From a virus: DNA of 64,000 nucleotides. A program made the translations under genes and the position numbers. A model generated the notes under the pieces. The model was not told the DNA's origin, made no database searches, and saw nothing but the letters and a program-made list of their open reading frames with translations. The stretch lies in the IMG/VR virus record IMGVR_UViG_3300027573_000779, positions 62,001-126,000 of that record, one strand, 5' to 3'. Below, piece by piece: positions 1 to 7,745 of the stretch (positions within the stretch are counted from its first letter, which is position 1; every line of letters starts with the position of its first letter).

Positions 1-1
1 T

Positions 2-586
2 GCTGGAGGCGCGGCGTTAGTAAGCGCGGCAGGAAAGAGGCTAAGTCTTCTTTTTAATGTTACCGGACATCACCTTTTCCTTTGTTCTCAGGTTAGAGAT
101 AAGATGGCTAAAGGGCCAATGGCACAAGCGGGAGGAAAAACAGCTAGCGGAGGCAACGCTCCAAAGTTTTATAGTTCGCTTATTTGCGAGATTAAAAGAC
201 CTTGGTCAGACAGATGGATTTACGAAAATCCTTCAGACAAAGACAGTAAAATTATTGGTAGAATGGTAGAAATCAAACTTGATAAAACGCCAAATGAAAA
301 AACAGGAGTTACCGTTATGTATCCTGTTAAATATGGGCTGAAGGGTGGCGTTTGGCGTGCCCATGAAGCCATGACTGTTGCTCAAAGCTGTGACATAGTT
401 AAACAAGCTAAGGCTTGGTATAACATTGAAGAATCATTTTTCGAAGATATGAAAACCAAAGGGATTAAGCTTGATTCTGATAAATTTCAAGGGGAACGGG
501 CGCTTAGAGATTGTTTTGATACCAATCCAGATTTAGTGGAATATGTTTTAACTCAAGGGAAGATAATCTGGCAGGCCAAAAAATGA
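2..586 (+). CDS. recA: RecA/UvsX-like recombinase, C-terminal part (5' truncated by window edge)
   Basis: Strand-exchange recombinase acting on ssDNA in phage recombination and replication. The frame is open from base 2 with no stop, so the gene begins before the window; the ATG at 104 is an internal Met, not the start. Seen: a hydrophobic strand (LFLCSQVRD, about bases 56-94) equivalent to the RecA segment LIFINQIR, then GGKTASGGNAPKFYSS, which matches the RecA GNALKFYAS region (L2 loop and following helix), then a basic ICEIKR strand. The C-terminal 100 residues are phage-like and do not match the bacterial RecA C-terminus closely. The stop overlaps the next start by 4 bases (ATGA), indicating translational coupling. 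The Walker A and B motifs would lie upstream of the window. Family call is confident; the exact subfamily is not. Confidence 0.85.
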   Translation, partial: AGGAALVSAAGKRLSLLFNVTGHHLFLCSQVRDKMAKGPMAQAGGKTASGGNAPKFYSSLICEIKRPWSDRWIYENPSDKDSKIIGRMVEIKLDKTPNEKTGVTVMYPVKYGLKGGVWRAHEAMTVAQSCDIVKQAKAWYNIEESFFEDMKTKGIKLDSDKFQGERALRDCFDTNPDLVEYVLTQGKIIWQAKK

Positions 587-996
587 GGCTTTTTAATGTT
601 AAAGGAAAACTAGTCTATTTAAATGTTAAAAAGTATTTGATAGATTGGGACTCTGCCAGCAGGTCAAAACTGCAAACCAGAGTTAAAAAGTTCCTTAAAC
701 CGTTTTGGGAAAAACACTTATGTTATGAAGAGTTTCCCGTATATGGCAGTAGATTAAAAGTGGATTTTCTTAATGCTACTAAACGTATAGCCGTAGAGGT
801 TCAGGGCGTTCAACATGATAACTTTAATGAGTTCTTTCATAAAAACCGGCTTAATTATTTTTTTTCAATTAAGCGCGATGTTAAGAAACTTAACTGGTTG
901 GAAACGAACAAATTTAAAGTTTTAGAATTTACAGAGGAAGACGTTGAACAATTAACTTATGATTTTGTTTTGCAGAAGTTTGAAATTTATTTATGA
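583..996 (+). CDS. PD-(D/E)XK-type nuclease, Vsr/DUF559-like
   Basis: A 137-residue protein with the compact restriction-endonuclease-like core seen in Vsr and DUF559 proteins. A motif KVDFL gives Asp61, followed by a beta strand with E72-V-Q74 (IAVEVQGVQH), i.e. D...ExQ in place of the usual D...ExK. The histidine after the core and a C-terminal VLEFTEEDV strand are also typical of this group. Such proteins nick or cut DNA in repair or recombination; the substrate here is unknown. It sits between recombinase and helicase, overlapping both by 4 bases, so it is probably co-translated with the replication operon. The Gln in place of Lys occurs in some active members, so activity cannot be decided from sequence. 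Confidence 0.6.
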   Translation: MRLFNVKGKLVYLNVKKYLIDWDSASRSKLQTRVKKFLKPFWEKHLCYEEFPVYGSRLKVDFLNATKRIAVEVQGVQHDNFNEFFHKNRLNYFFSIKRDVKKLNWLETNKFKVLEFTEEDVEQLTYDFVLQKFEIYL

Positions 997-2510
997 CAAC
1001 AGACGAAGGAAAAGAAACAACACCCTTATATTCGATAAGGATAGAAAAACATGTATTAGGCGGGTTAATTAAAAACCCAAAATCGTTAGTAGACATTACC
1101 GGCTTTGTTAAAAGCAGTGATTTTTTTGTTAAACCACACCAAGTTATTTTTGGTGTTTTGGAAAATTTAATTCTAACTAACACCCAGTTCGATGAAGTTA
1201 CACTCGCTCAAAGGATTAATGATTTGGGCGTTAAGTTTAAAGATAATATTAACATCTTTGATTACATTCAAACACTCGCATTTACTCAAATTACTCCCAA
1301 TGGCACCCTAAAGGCCGCTAAAGAGTTAATAAAGCTTCGAATCAAAAGAGAGATTTGTGCTACCGCTGATTCAATCAAAAACTATCTTCACGACACTCAA
1401 GAAGAAGATATTGATAAGATAATTGCTGAAGCTGACGCTATTTATAACAGAAACATTACAAGTTACAGTCTTCAGGATGAGCCGGTAGATGTATTTGAAG
1501 GTCTGGCTGACCTAATCGAAGAGAGGGGAAATTCTCCTATAGATGAAATCGGTTATCCTACTTTGTATCCAGAGTTTAACAGGCTTTTTGGAGGAGTGAG
1601 GCCGGGAAATATTTATGCAATAGTTGCAAGGCCGGGACAAGCAAAGTCAACTATGATAAGCGATATGTGTTATGGCATAGCCAAACTAACACGTTTTAAA
1701 ATTCCGGTTTTAATTCTAGATACTGAAATGAACACGACAGATGTTCGTTTTAGATTAGCTTCATCTATCACAGGGGTACCATTTTGGCATTTAGAAACAG
1801 GTAATTGGCGCAAGAACACAGAAATGTTTCAAAAGGTAAGGACAGTTCTAAAAGACCTAGAAGCGTTTAACTTTTTTCACTATCAAGTAGCTAATAAAAA
1901 CATTGATGAAATTGTTTCAATTATTAGACGTTGGTATTATTTAAAGGTTGGAAGAGGCAATAGATGTATTGTTGCTTATGATTACATTAAACTAACAGGG
2001 GAAAACGTAGCTCAAAATTGGGCAGAACATCAAGCTATTGGTGAAAAGATTAATAAGTTAAAACGTCTTTCAGATGAAATTCATTGCCCTATTATTACCG
2101 CAATGCAGCTTAATAGAACGGGCGAGAACTTTAATAAGAATAGTAAAGATGTTACCGATGATTCTTCAGCAATTTCTCTTTCTGATAGACTTCAATGGTT
2201 CGCCAGTTTTGTAGCTATTTTGCGTAGAAAAACATTAGATGAAATTGAAGATGATGGGATTGAGTTTGGTACTCACAAGCTAATTCCTACAAAAACCCGT
2301 TTCCAAGGCAAAGACGCTGCCGGTCATCAAGATTTGGTTCTTAGACCAACACCAGACGGCAAAAAGAGATATGTTAATAATTACCTAAACTACGATATAG
2401 CTAATTTTAAGGTTACTGAGAAAGGTTCTTTAAGAGATGTTGTAGAAGCACAAAAACTTAAGTATAACTTTAATAAAGATGATAAAAAGCCAGACGCAAC
2501 CCTTGAGTAA
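993..2510 (+). CDS. dnaB: Replicative DNA helicase, DnaB-like
   Basis: Hexameric 5'-3' replicative helicase that unwinds DNA ahead of the phage polymerase. At 505 residues it has the normal two-domain length. The N-terminal helical domain begins IEKHVLGGLIKNP, matching the DnaB segment that starts its N domain. The RecA-like C domain has a Walker A equivalent ARPGQAKS at 212-219 (Lys218), where DnaB usually has ARPxxGKT, and a Walker B YDYIKL with Asp330 in place of DnaB IDYLQL. A DnaB-like TAMQLNR segment follows. It starts with ATG in an ATGA overlap with the preceding gene and ends one base before the primase start, the classic helicase-primase pairing. The QAKS form of the P-loop is slightly unusual. 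Confidence 0.9.
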   Translation: MTTDEGKETTPLYSIRIEKHVLGGLIKNPKSLVDITGFVKSSDFFVKPHQVIFGVLENLILTNTQFDEVTLAQRINDLGVKFKDNINIFDYIQTLAFTQITPNGTLKAAKELIKLRIKREICATADSIKNYLHDTQEEDIDKIIAEADAIYNRNITSYSLQDEPVDVFEGLADLIEERGNSPIDEIGYPTLYPEFNRLFGGVRPGNIYAIVARPGQAKSTMISDMCYGIAKLTRFKIPVLILDTEMNTTDVRFRLASSITGVPFWHLETGNWRKNTEMFQKVRTVLKDLEAFNFFHYQVANKNIDEIVSIIRRWYYLKVGRGNRCIVAYDYIKLTGENVAQNWAEHQAIGEKINKLKRLSDEIHCPIITAMQLNRTGENFNKNSKDVTDDSSAISLSDRLQWFASFVAILRRKTLDEIEDDGIEFGTHKLIPTKTRFQGKDAAGHQDLVLRPTPDGKKRYVNNYLNYDIANFKVTEKGSLRDVVEAQKLKYNFNKDDKKPDATLE

Positions 2511-2511
2511 G

Positions 2512-3399
2512 ATGGGCGTTCGAGAAGTCCTAGTTAGCCTAGGCTTTAACCCCTCTGACTTTGGTGATTATTATCGGATGAGACCTATTTATAGGGCTTC
2601 TGATAATAACACCTCTTTATCTGTTCATAAAAGAACGGGTAAATGGACAGATTTTGGTTTAGATAAAAAGGGCGACCTTGCCGAACTGGTTAAGATTTGT
2701 CTTAATTTAAGTAACATTGAGGAGGCTGAAGGTTATTTGGGAAACAATTTCCAAACTCAAAGGGAGTCATTAGTTATTAAATCGCGCCAAACTTTTGACA
2801 AAGATATTGTTACAAGTTTGAAGCCTATTTATGGTTATTGGGAAGGAAGGGGAATTTCTTCGATGACTTTAAAACTGTTTCAAGGTGGATTATGTGGTTT
2901 TGGGCGCATGAGGAATAGGTTTGTTTTTCCTATTTTTGACAGTAAAGGAACAGTTATTGGTTTTTGTGGAAGGGATATTACAGATAAGTCTAAGATTAAA
3001 TGGAAAATATTAGGTCAAAAAAACAACTTTTTGTATCCACTTAATGTTAACGAACAAGAAATAATTAAAGCAAAAAAGATAGTAATTGTTGAGTCAATAG
3101 GTGATATGCTCAGACTATGGGAATTAGGGGTTAAGTTTAGTATGGTTTTGTTTGGGGTTTCTTTAAGTATTGCGCAACTTAATAAACTTATTCAATTGGA
3201 CCCCGATGAAGTTTTAATAGGTCTCAATAATGAACCTACAAATAACAATATTGGGAATTTCGCGGCTGAAAAAATAAAAAGAATTCTGCTTAGGCACTTT
3301 GACCGCAAACAAGTCAGAGTAACTTTACCAATTCAAAAGGATTTTGGAATAATGAATTATCCTGAAATTGTAGAATGGAAACAGATTTATAACGTATAA
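2512..3399 (+). CDS. DNA primase, DnaG-type with TOPRIM domain
   Basis: Synthesises RNA primers for replication with the helicase encoded immediately upstream. I chose the ATG at 2512 (1 base after the helicase stop); an in-frame ATG at 2479 would add 11 residues and overlap the helicase. The N-terminal third aligns with the DnaG zinc-binding region (KWTDFGLDKKGDL) but has no CHC2 cysteines. The middle has the DnaG signature: RGIS, FPIFDSKG, GFCGRDI, then LYPLN. The TOPRIM part has VVESIGD-like residues (Glu194 in VIVESIGD), but the expected DxD strand reads IGLNNEPTNNN. Length of 296 residues is short for DnaG, and the helicase-binding C-terminal domain is absent. Family is clear; catalytic detail is atypical. 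Confidence 0.8.
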   Translation: MGVREVLVSLGFNPSDFGDYYRMRPIYRASDNNTSLSVHKRTGKWTDFGLDKKGDLAELVKICLNLSNIEEAEGYLGNNFQTQRESLVIKSRQTFDKDIVTSLKPIYGYWEGRGISSMTLKLFQGGLCGFGRMRNRFVFPIFDSKGTVIGFCGRDITDKSKIKWKILGQKNNFLYPLNVNEQEIIKAKKIVIVESIGDMLRLWELGVKFSMVLFGVSLSIAQLNKLIQLDPDEVLIGLNNEPTNNNIGNFAAEKIKRILLRHFDRKQVRVTLPIQKDFGIMNYPEIVEWKQIYNV

Positions 3400-3402
3400 C
3401 AC

Positions 3403-3852
3403 ATGAACGATAAATTCAAACTTGCTGTTATTGGCTCGCGCTCTTTCACCGACAAAGAACGGCTTTATAAAATTCTAGACAAGAACATAGATAAGATTTC
3501 AGTTATTGTCAGTGGCGGAGCAAAAGGGGCAGATACTTTAGCTCATAATTGGTGCGAAGAAAGAGGGGTTCCCATTATCATTTTCTACCCTAGATGGCAC
3601 AAACTAGACGGCACCTTTGATAGAGGCGCGGGATTTAGAAGGAACAGGTTAATTATAAAACAGGCCGATAAGGTGCTCGCGATGTGGGACGGGGTGAGCA
3701 AAGGTACTCTTAATAGTATCGAAATTGCTAAAGAGCTTAAGAAGCCTATCAAAATTTTAACATTTACACCTAAGGTTGAGACCAAAACTGAACCTGAAAG
3801 CGAACTTAAAAATGGACAAAAAGAAACTCAAACTGTCAGCAAGCAGGATTAA
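3403..3852 (+). CDS. SLOG-family protein (DUF2493/YspA-like)
   Basis: Rossmann-like nucleotide-binding protein. Seen: LAVIGSRSFTD at the N-terminus, then VSGGAKGAD near residue 45, then FRRNRLIIKQADKVLAMWDG, all hallmarks of the DUF2493/YpsA-related SLOG family (GSRxF, GGAxGxD, RN). These proteins bind or process nucleotides or nucleotide-derived ligands; the ligand is unknown, and some SLOG proteins act in phage-host conflict. The last 35 residues form a charged, low-complexity tail overlapping the next gene. It lies 3 bases after the primase in the replication operon. I infer a role in nucleotide sensing or metabolism, without knowing the reaction. Confidence 0.75.
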   Translation: MNDKFKLAVIGSRSFTDKERLYKILDKNIDKISVIVSGGAKGADTLAHNWCEERGVPIIIFYPRWHKLDGTFDRGAGFRRNRLIIKQADKVLAMWDGVSKGTLNSIEIAKELKKPIKILTFTPKVETKTEPESELKNGQKETQTVSKQD

Positions 3853-4804
3853 AACCCTTAAAACTTGTTCTTGGATTTATTGGTGTAATTACATCCTTAA
3901 GTTACCTAATGGAGGAAATGATGGCTCTTCAAAGGGCGCCGTAGTTCATTTAGTTTTAGAGCTTCTTTTAAAACCTAAACATCGTAAACATTTTAATTCA
4001 ATTATAAAAGAAAACCATATTTATGGGTCAAAAGTAATTAAAAGATTAGTTATAAAACATGCTAACAGGTTAAGAGTGGGAGATGAAAATAACCTTGCCG
4101 ACATTAACAAAATGACGATGACGGCGCTCAATTTGGATTTCTTTTGTAAAGGGGCGGACAGAATAGTTCCCGAAGAAGAATTCACAATTGAAACCGAAGA
4201 TTACAAAATTACAGGCTTCATTGATAAGCTGGCTCATTACGGTAAGAGCAAGATGACCATTACAGATTATAAAACCAGCAAGAGGCAATTTGAAGGAGAT
4301 GATATAGATGGGAACATTCAGGCTTTTATGTATTCCCTTTATGTCTATAAAAAATACGGAGTTATTCCAGAAGTGACTTTTTTGTTTTTAAAGTTTCCCG
4401 AAGCGCCTGAAATTAAACCCAAAACTTGCACTCAAGAGGAGCTTTCCGGTTTTGAGAGTTATTTAACTTATCTCAAGGACTATTTGGCGAATTTTGACAT
4501 TTATAAAGCTACCGCTAATTATGCTGCCGATAATCCCGATATGAAGTGGCTATGTGGTTTTGCAAGAACCAAAGGTGAGCTTAAAAAAGATGGCTCTGTA
4601 AAGTGGCAGTGCCCGTTAAAATACGAGACGAACTATTATGCGCTAATTGATTTAAAAACCGAAGAAGTTCTTAAAACTAGTTTAAAAAGAAAAGATTTGG
4701 TTGAAAAAGAAGGGACCAAGGTTCATTTTTTAAGATATTTTGGTTGTCCAAAATACGGCAACAAACTCACTTATAAGTTTAAAAATACAGAATCAAAATT
4801 TTAA
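3812..4804 (+). CDS. RecB/Cas4-like PD-(D/E)XK exonuclease
   Basis: Single-domain nuclease of the RecB/Cas4 family, expected to process DNA ends during recombination. Motifs seen: LSASRIKTL...CSW...C near the start, GxxxH (KGAVVHLVLE), ITGFIDK with Asp138, TDYKTS with Asp152 and Lys154, and a following QAFMYSLY (QxxxY). Cysteines lie at about 19 and 24 and further ones occur in the C-terminal third (LCGF, QCPLKYE, GCPKYG), which could bind an Fe-S cluster as in Cas4/AddB; this is inference. The ATG at 3812 overlaps the SLOG gene by 41 bases; a TTG at 3776 is in frame but less likely. The gene is followed by a 40-base gap with a promoter-like sequence. Confidence 0.75.
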   Translation: MDKKKLKLSASRIKTLKTCSWIYWCNYILKLPNGGNDGSSKGAVVHLVLELLLKPKHRKHFNSIIKENHIYGSKVIKRLVIKHANRLRVGDENNLADINKMTMTALNLDFFCKGADRIVPEEEFTIETEDYKITGFIDKLAHYGKSKMTITDYKTSKRQFEGDDIDGNIQAFMYSLYVYKKYGVIPEVTFLFLKFPEAPEIKPKTCTQEELSGFESYLTYLKDYLANFDIYKATANYAADNPDMKWLCGFARTKGELKKDGSVKWQCPLKYETNYYALIDLKTEEVLKTSLKRKDLVEKEGTKVHFLRYFGCPKYGNKLTYKFKNTESKF

Positions 4805-4807
4805 ATC

Positions 4808-4837
4808 TTGATTAGTTTACCAAGACTCGACTATTAT
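4808..4837 (+). promoter_or_regulatory. sigma70-like promoter before the PHP gene
   Basis: TTGATT (4808-4813), an 18-base spacer, then TATTAT (4832-4837), in one of the few real gaps of the replication region; the start codon follows at 4845. A match by eye only; it would give a very short leader without a Shine-Dalgarno site. Confidence 0.45.
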
Positions 4838-4844
4838 TAGAATA

Positions 4845-5600
4845 ATGAACGTTTTACCTCTTTTTAAAAGTCATCATAGCCTAGGAAGAAGCATTTTGAC
4901 TCTTAAAGAGGCAGGCAAAACAAAACCCGGATTTCCCACTTCAATAATCGATTTAGTCAAAGAGAACAACATTAAAACCCCCTTTCTGATTGAAGACAGC
5001 GCCTCTGGATTTATTGAAGCTTATGAGAACTTTAAAAAGATTGGCGTAAATGTTGTTTTTGGATTTCGGGTAACAGCCACAGACGATTTAACGCTTAAAA
5101 ACGAAAGCGAACTTAGTAAGGAACACAAAATTGTAGTTTTACTTAAAAATCCAAAGGGGTATGATAACTTAATAAAGGTAATCACCAAAGCCTCAGTTGA
5201 CGGCTTCTATTACATTCCTAGAATTGACTATAAGAACTTGCGGGAGTTATGGTCTGAAAATTTAGCGCTAGCAATTCCTTTTTATGATAGTTTTTTGTAT
5301 CGAAATATTATCCTAGGAGGTTGTTGTGTTCCTGATTTAACAGGTTTTAATCCGGTTTTTTTTATGGAAGATAATTGTCTTCCGTTTGACTGGTTAATAC
5401 AAGAAGCTATTGAGAAATACACTGGAAACAATTTTAGGAAATTAGCCGCTAAAAGTATTTATTACAACACCAGAAAAGACTTTAAAGCCTATCTTACGAA
5501 CAGGTGTATAAATAATAGGAGCACGTTAGATAAACCCGAAATGGAACATCTTTCCTCTGCCGAATTTTGTTTTGAAAGCTGGAAGGAAAAAAATGTTTGA
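4845..5600 (+). CDS. PHP-like N-terminal part of a C-family DNA polymerase, encoded separately
   Basis: At 251 residues this resembles the PHP domain that normally forms the N-terminus of DNA polymerase III alpha. Seen: the start KSHHSLGRSILTL where DnaE has HSxYSLL; a segment ending IEAYENFKKIGVNVVFGFRV, equivalent to DnaE EFYKAAKKAGIKPIIGVEV; and LLKNPKGYDNLIKVITKAS, equivalent to DnaE LAKNxxGYxNL. The usual TDHG metal-binding motif is replaced by EDSAS, so the metal site looks degenerate and I infer a structural role, docking onto the polymerase core encoded at 7746. It is separated from that core by four genes. No Shine-Dalgarno site; a sigma70-like promoter precedes it. Assignment rests on alignment by eye. 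Confidence 0.7.
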   Translation: MNVLPLFKSHHSLGRSILTLKEAGKTKPGFPTSIIDLVKENNIKTPFLIEDSASGFIEAYENFKKIGVNVVFGFRVTATDDLTLKNESELSKEHKIVVLLKNPKGYDNLIKVITKASVDGFYYIPRIDYKNLRELWSENLALAIPFYDSFLYRNIILGGCCVPDLTGFNPVFFMEDNCLPFDWLIQEAIEKYTGNNFRKLAAKSIYYNTRKDFKAYLTNRCINNRSTLDKPEMEHLSSAEFCFESWKEKNV

Positions 5601-6069
5601 TTTTGAAACCCAACTCAAGGTTGGAGAAACAGGAGAAGCTTTCTTTCTAAAATGCTACAAAGGCACCAAATCTGACAGCAGACAATATGATATAATTCTT
5701 GAAAATGGAGATACAGTTGAACTAAAGACTGATACTTACGATATGAACGAAACACCAAACTTTTTTATGGAGCAGTTTGGTAATGTTAAGAATGTTCCAG
5801 ATTCATTAGGTGGCGCTTGGAGGGCAAAGAGAGACAGGGTTAATTATTTTGTTTACTATTTTTCAAGCAATAGAACTTTTTTTTGGTTTGAACCGAATAA
5901 GCTTTGTAAGTTTTTAGATACTAATTTGAAAAAGTTTTTTAAAAAATTCATCAAAAATACTTCTTGGACCGCAGTAGGATATTTAGTCAAACGAAAAGAA
6001 ATTGAACATTTGTGTGTTTTAAAAGAAACTTTTAACCAATATGGACGAAAAATTGATATAATTACGTGA
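5593..6069 (+). CDS. Phage PD-(D/E)XK-like endonuclease
   Basis: A 158-residue protein with a compact nuclease core: GETGEAFF helix, YDIIL with Asp33, then a strand E43-L-K45-T-D (D...ExK), typical of small Holliday-junction-resolvase or restriction-like nucleases. Aromatic-rich strands (VNYFVYYFSS, FFWFEP) follow. Start chosen at the ATG 5593, preceded by GGAAGG and overlapping the PHP gene by 8 bases; a TTG at 5572 also exists in frame. Its stop overlaps the homing endonuclease GTG start (GTGA). The C-terminal codons share the 11-mer ATATGGACGAA with the exonuclease start at 6878, which suggests it used to abut that gene. Likely role: branch cleavage or DNA processing; not proven. Confidence 0.6.
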   Translation: MFDFETQLKVGETGEAFFLKCYKGTKSDSRQYDIILENGDTVELKTDTYDMNETPNFFMEQFGNVKNVPDSLGGAWRAKRDRVNYFVYYFSSNRTFFWFEPNKLCKFLDTNLKKFFKKFIKNTSWTAVGYLVKRKEIEHLCVLKETFNQYGRKIDIIT

Positions 6070-6875
6070 AAAGTTTTGGGCTATTAGATTTAAACGAAGA
6101 TTTGCTTCTTAAGCGTTATCAAGCTGGAGAAAGCATGAACGCTTTAAGGTATGAGTTCCATTGCGGTGCAACTACCTTAAAAACATGGTTGACAAATCGC
6201 GGCTGTCAAACACGAGATTTAATCTTGTCGCATCGCAAGGCTAACTTTGACGAAACTTATTTTGTCCAAATTGACAGTCATGAAAAAGCCTATTGGTTGG
6301 GGTTCTTGTATGCAGACGGAAACATTTATCAAAACAAATTGCAGCTTGGTTTGGCGCTGAAAGATAAAGGACATATCTCTCTGTTTCAGGAACATATTGC
6401 ATCTAATCACAAACTATACAAAGATAGAGACAGTTATAAATTGGTAATCAGGAGTCAAAAGTTAGTAGATTCCTTGGGTGAATTGGGATGTTTGCCTAGA
6501 AAATCATTTACTCTAAAATTTCCAACTAAAAGACAGGTTCAAAATCAATTTATAAATAGTTTTTTGTTAGGGTATTTTGATGGAGATGGATGTATAAGTA
6601 TTAGAAGCGCGGAATGTTGTTGGGTTTTTTCTTTAGTAGGGACCAAAGAATTTCTTGAAACTGTTAAGGCAATCTTAGTTCCTGTTGTGGATTCTAAAGT
6701 GTCTCTTTTTAAAGAAGCTCGCAGCTTTAATAATGTATGGGTGTTATCTGTTGGAGGAGGATTTAAAACGGAAAAGGGAAAGATTAAGTTACGTAAACTT
6801 TACGAATTTCTATATGAAAAATCAGATTTTTGTCTTCAAAGAAAAAGGGAAAAGTTTGAAAAAGTTCTTAACTAA
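6066..6875 (+). CDS. LAGLIDADG homing endonuclease with N-terminal HTH
   Basis: A 269-residue free-standing homing endonuclease. Two LAGLIDADG-type motifs are visible: YWLGFLYADG at 76-85 and FLLGYFDGDG at 166-175, each ending in the catalytic acidic residue, so a single chain carries both halves of the active site. The N-terminal 45 residues form a helix-turn-helix-like segment (RYQAGESMNALRYEF, then TTLKTWLTNRG). GTG start within a GTGA overlap. It sits between nuclease and exonuclease genes inside the split polymerase locus. It is expected to cut cognate alleles lacking the insertion and spread by repair; it does not interrupt an open frame, so it is an intergenic insertion. Confidence 0.9.
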   Translation: MKSFGLLDLNEDLLLKRYQAGESMNALRYEFHCGATTLKTWLTNRGCQTRDLILSHRKANFDETYFVQIDSHEKAYWLGFLYADGNIYQNKLQLGLALKDKGHISLFQEHIASNHKLYKDRDSYKLVIRSQKLVDSLGELGCLPRKSFTLKFPTKRQVQNQFINSFLLGYFDGDGCISIRSAECCWVFSLVGTKEFLETVKAILVPVVDSKVSLFKEARSFNNVWVLSVGGGFKTEKGKIKLRKLYEFLYEKSDFCLQRKREKFEKVLN

Positions 6876-6877
6876 AT

Positions 6878-7519
6878 ATGGACGAACATCTTTTAAGATT
6901 TAATAAAGATAAAACTTTTGTTTTTTTGGATTATGAAAGCTTCAATCTTTGTCTTAGTTTTTGCCACAACCTTCCTTGGCAGATTGCTATGATGAAGGTG
7001 GTTAACGGGCAGATTGTAGAAAGTTACGACAGGTATATTAAATGGAAAACCCATCTGAAAATCAGTGATGAAGCGGCCAAGATTACAAAATTTGACCAAA
7101 AGAAATTTGATGCTGAGGCGGTTTCTTCCGAAGAAGTGTATCCTGTTATGAAACAATGGCTTACAGAAGCCGATTATATTGTAGGCCATAATATTCTAGG
7201 CTTTGATATTTATCTTATTAAAGAGTGGTTTTTACTTAATAAGGATAATCCTAGAGAACTGTTTAAAAAGGTTATTTGCACAAACGTAATAGCTAAGGCA
7301 ATAGGTTTGGATATGACCACTCCTGACAAAAATAGACATTTGTTGGAGTTTCAATATCCAATTTTACATACCAGAAAAAGAGGTTTAAAAACCAGACTGG
7401 AGTTTTTGGGCAAGGAATACAAAATTGAGCATGATTATGATAATCTTCACAACGCTCTGGTAGACCTTTCTTTAAACGTTAAGGTTTGGAACAAACAAAA
7501 ATTTTCGATTGAAGTCTAA
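6878..7519 (+). CDS. DnaQ-type 3'-5' exonuclease (DEDDh)
   Basis: Probable proofreading exonuclease for the phage polymerase. All DEDDh residues are visible: Asp18 and Glu20 in FLDYES, Asp110 in GHNILGFD, and His191 with Asp196 in HNALVD. At 213 residues it is a stand-alone exonuclease domain without clamp- or polymerase-binding extensions. It begins 2 bases after the homing endonuclease. With the free PHP-like protein and the free polymerase core, it completes a three-part replicase. Its start codon lies inside a short sequence repeated at the end of the 5593 gene, see findings. Confidence 0.85.
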   Translation: MDEHLLRFNKDKTFVFLDYESFNLCLSFCHNLPWQIAMMKVVNGQIVESYDRYIKWKTHLKISDEAAKITKFDQKKFDAEAVSSEEVYPVMKQWLTEADYIVGHNILGFDIYLIKEWFLLNKDNPRELFKKVICTNVIAKAIGLDMTTPDKNRHLLEFQYPILHTRKRGLKTRLEFLGKEYKIEHDYDNLHNALVDLSLNVKVWNKQKFSIEV

Positions 7520-7521
7520 AG

Positions 7522-7528
7522 TGTGTAA
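7522..7528 (+). promoter_or_regulatory. TGTGTAA motif
   Basis: Heptamer TGTGTAA, continuing AAT, in the 17-base gap before the gene at 7537. It is the same element found before many structural genes, here unusually in the replication region. No -35 box is visible upstream. Confidence 0.35.
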
Positions 7529-7536
7529 AATAAGAT

Positions 7537-7737
7537 ATGGCGAGTTTGGATTTTGCATACGACCTGTTAGAACGTTTAAATGATGAAAAGATGAGCTACA
7601 CTCTTGTTGTTCTCCAAAAGGGAAAAAAACGATTTAAAGCAGATATTTTTCATAACGTCCGCGAACCTTTAGTTAAAGAAGCTATGTCAGAAGCCTTAGG
7701 TAAAGCTAAAAAACACGTCAAGTCCAAGACAAAATAA
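7537..7737 (+). CDS. Small basic hypothetical protein
   Basis: 66 residues, not recognised. An N-terminal helix (FAYDLLERLNDEKM) is followed by two strands (YTLVVLQKGKKRFKADIF) and a lysine-rich C-terminus. It lies between exonuclease and polymerase genes and ends 8 bases before the polymerase, so it could be a replisome accessory or nucleic-acid-binding protein; that is inference from position and charge only. Confidence 0.6.
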   Translation: MASLDFAYDLLERLNDEKMSYTLVVLQKGKKRFKADIFHNVREPLVKEAMSEALGKAKKHVKSKTK

Positions 7738-7745
7738 CCCACTTT

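Noticed and set aside
104-586. ATG at 104 as the start of the first gene
   Set aside because: The frame is open back to base 2 and the upstream residues match the RecA strand before the L2 loop, so the ATG is internal to a truncated gene.
3776-3811. Earlier start (TTG 3776) for the RecB-like nuclease gene
   Set aside because: The sequence between 3776 and 3812 encodes only a basic stretch in the overlap with the previous gene; the ATG at 3812 begins just before the recognisable LSASRIKTL motif.
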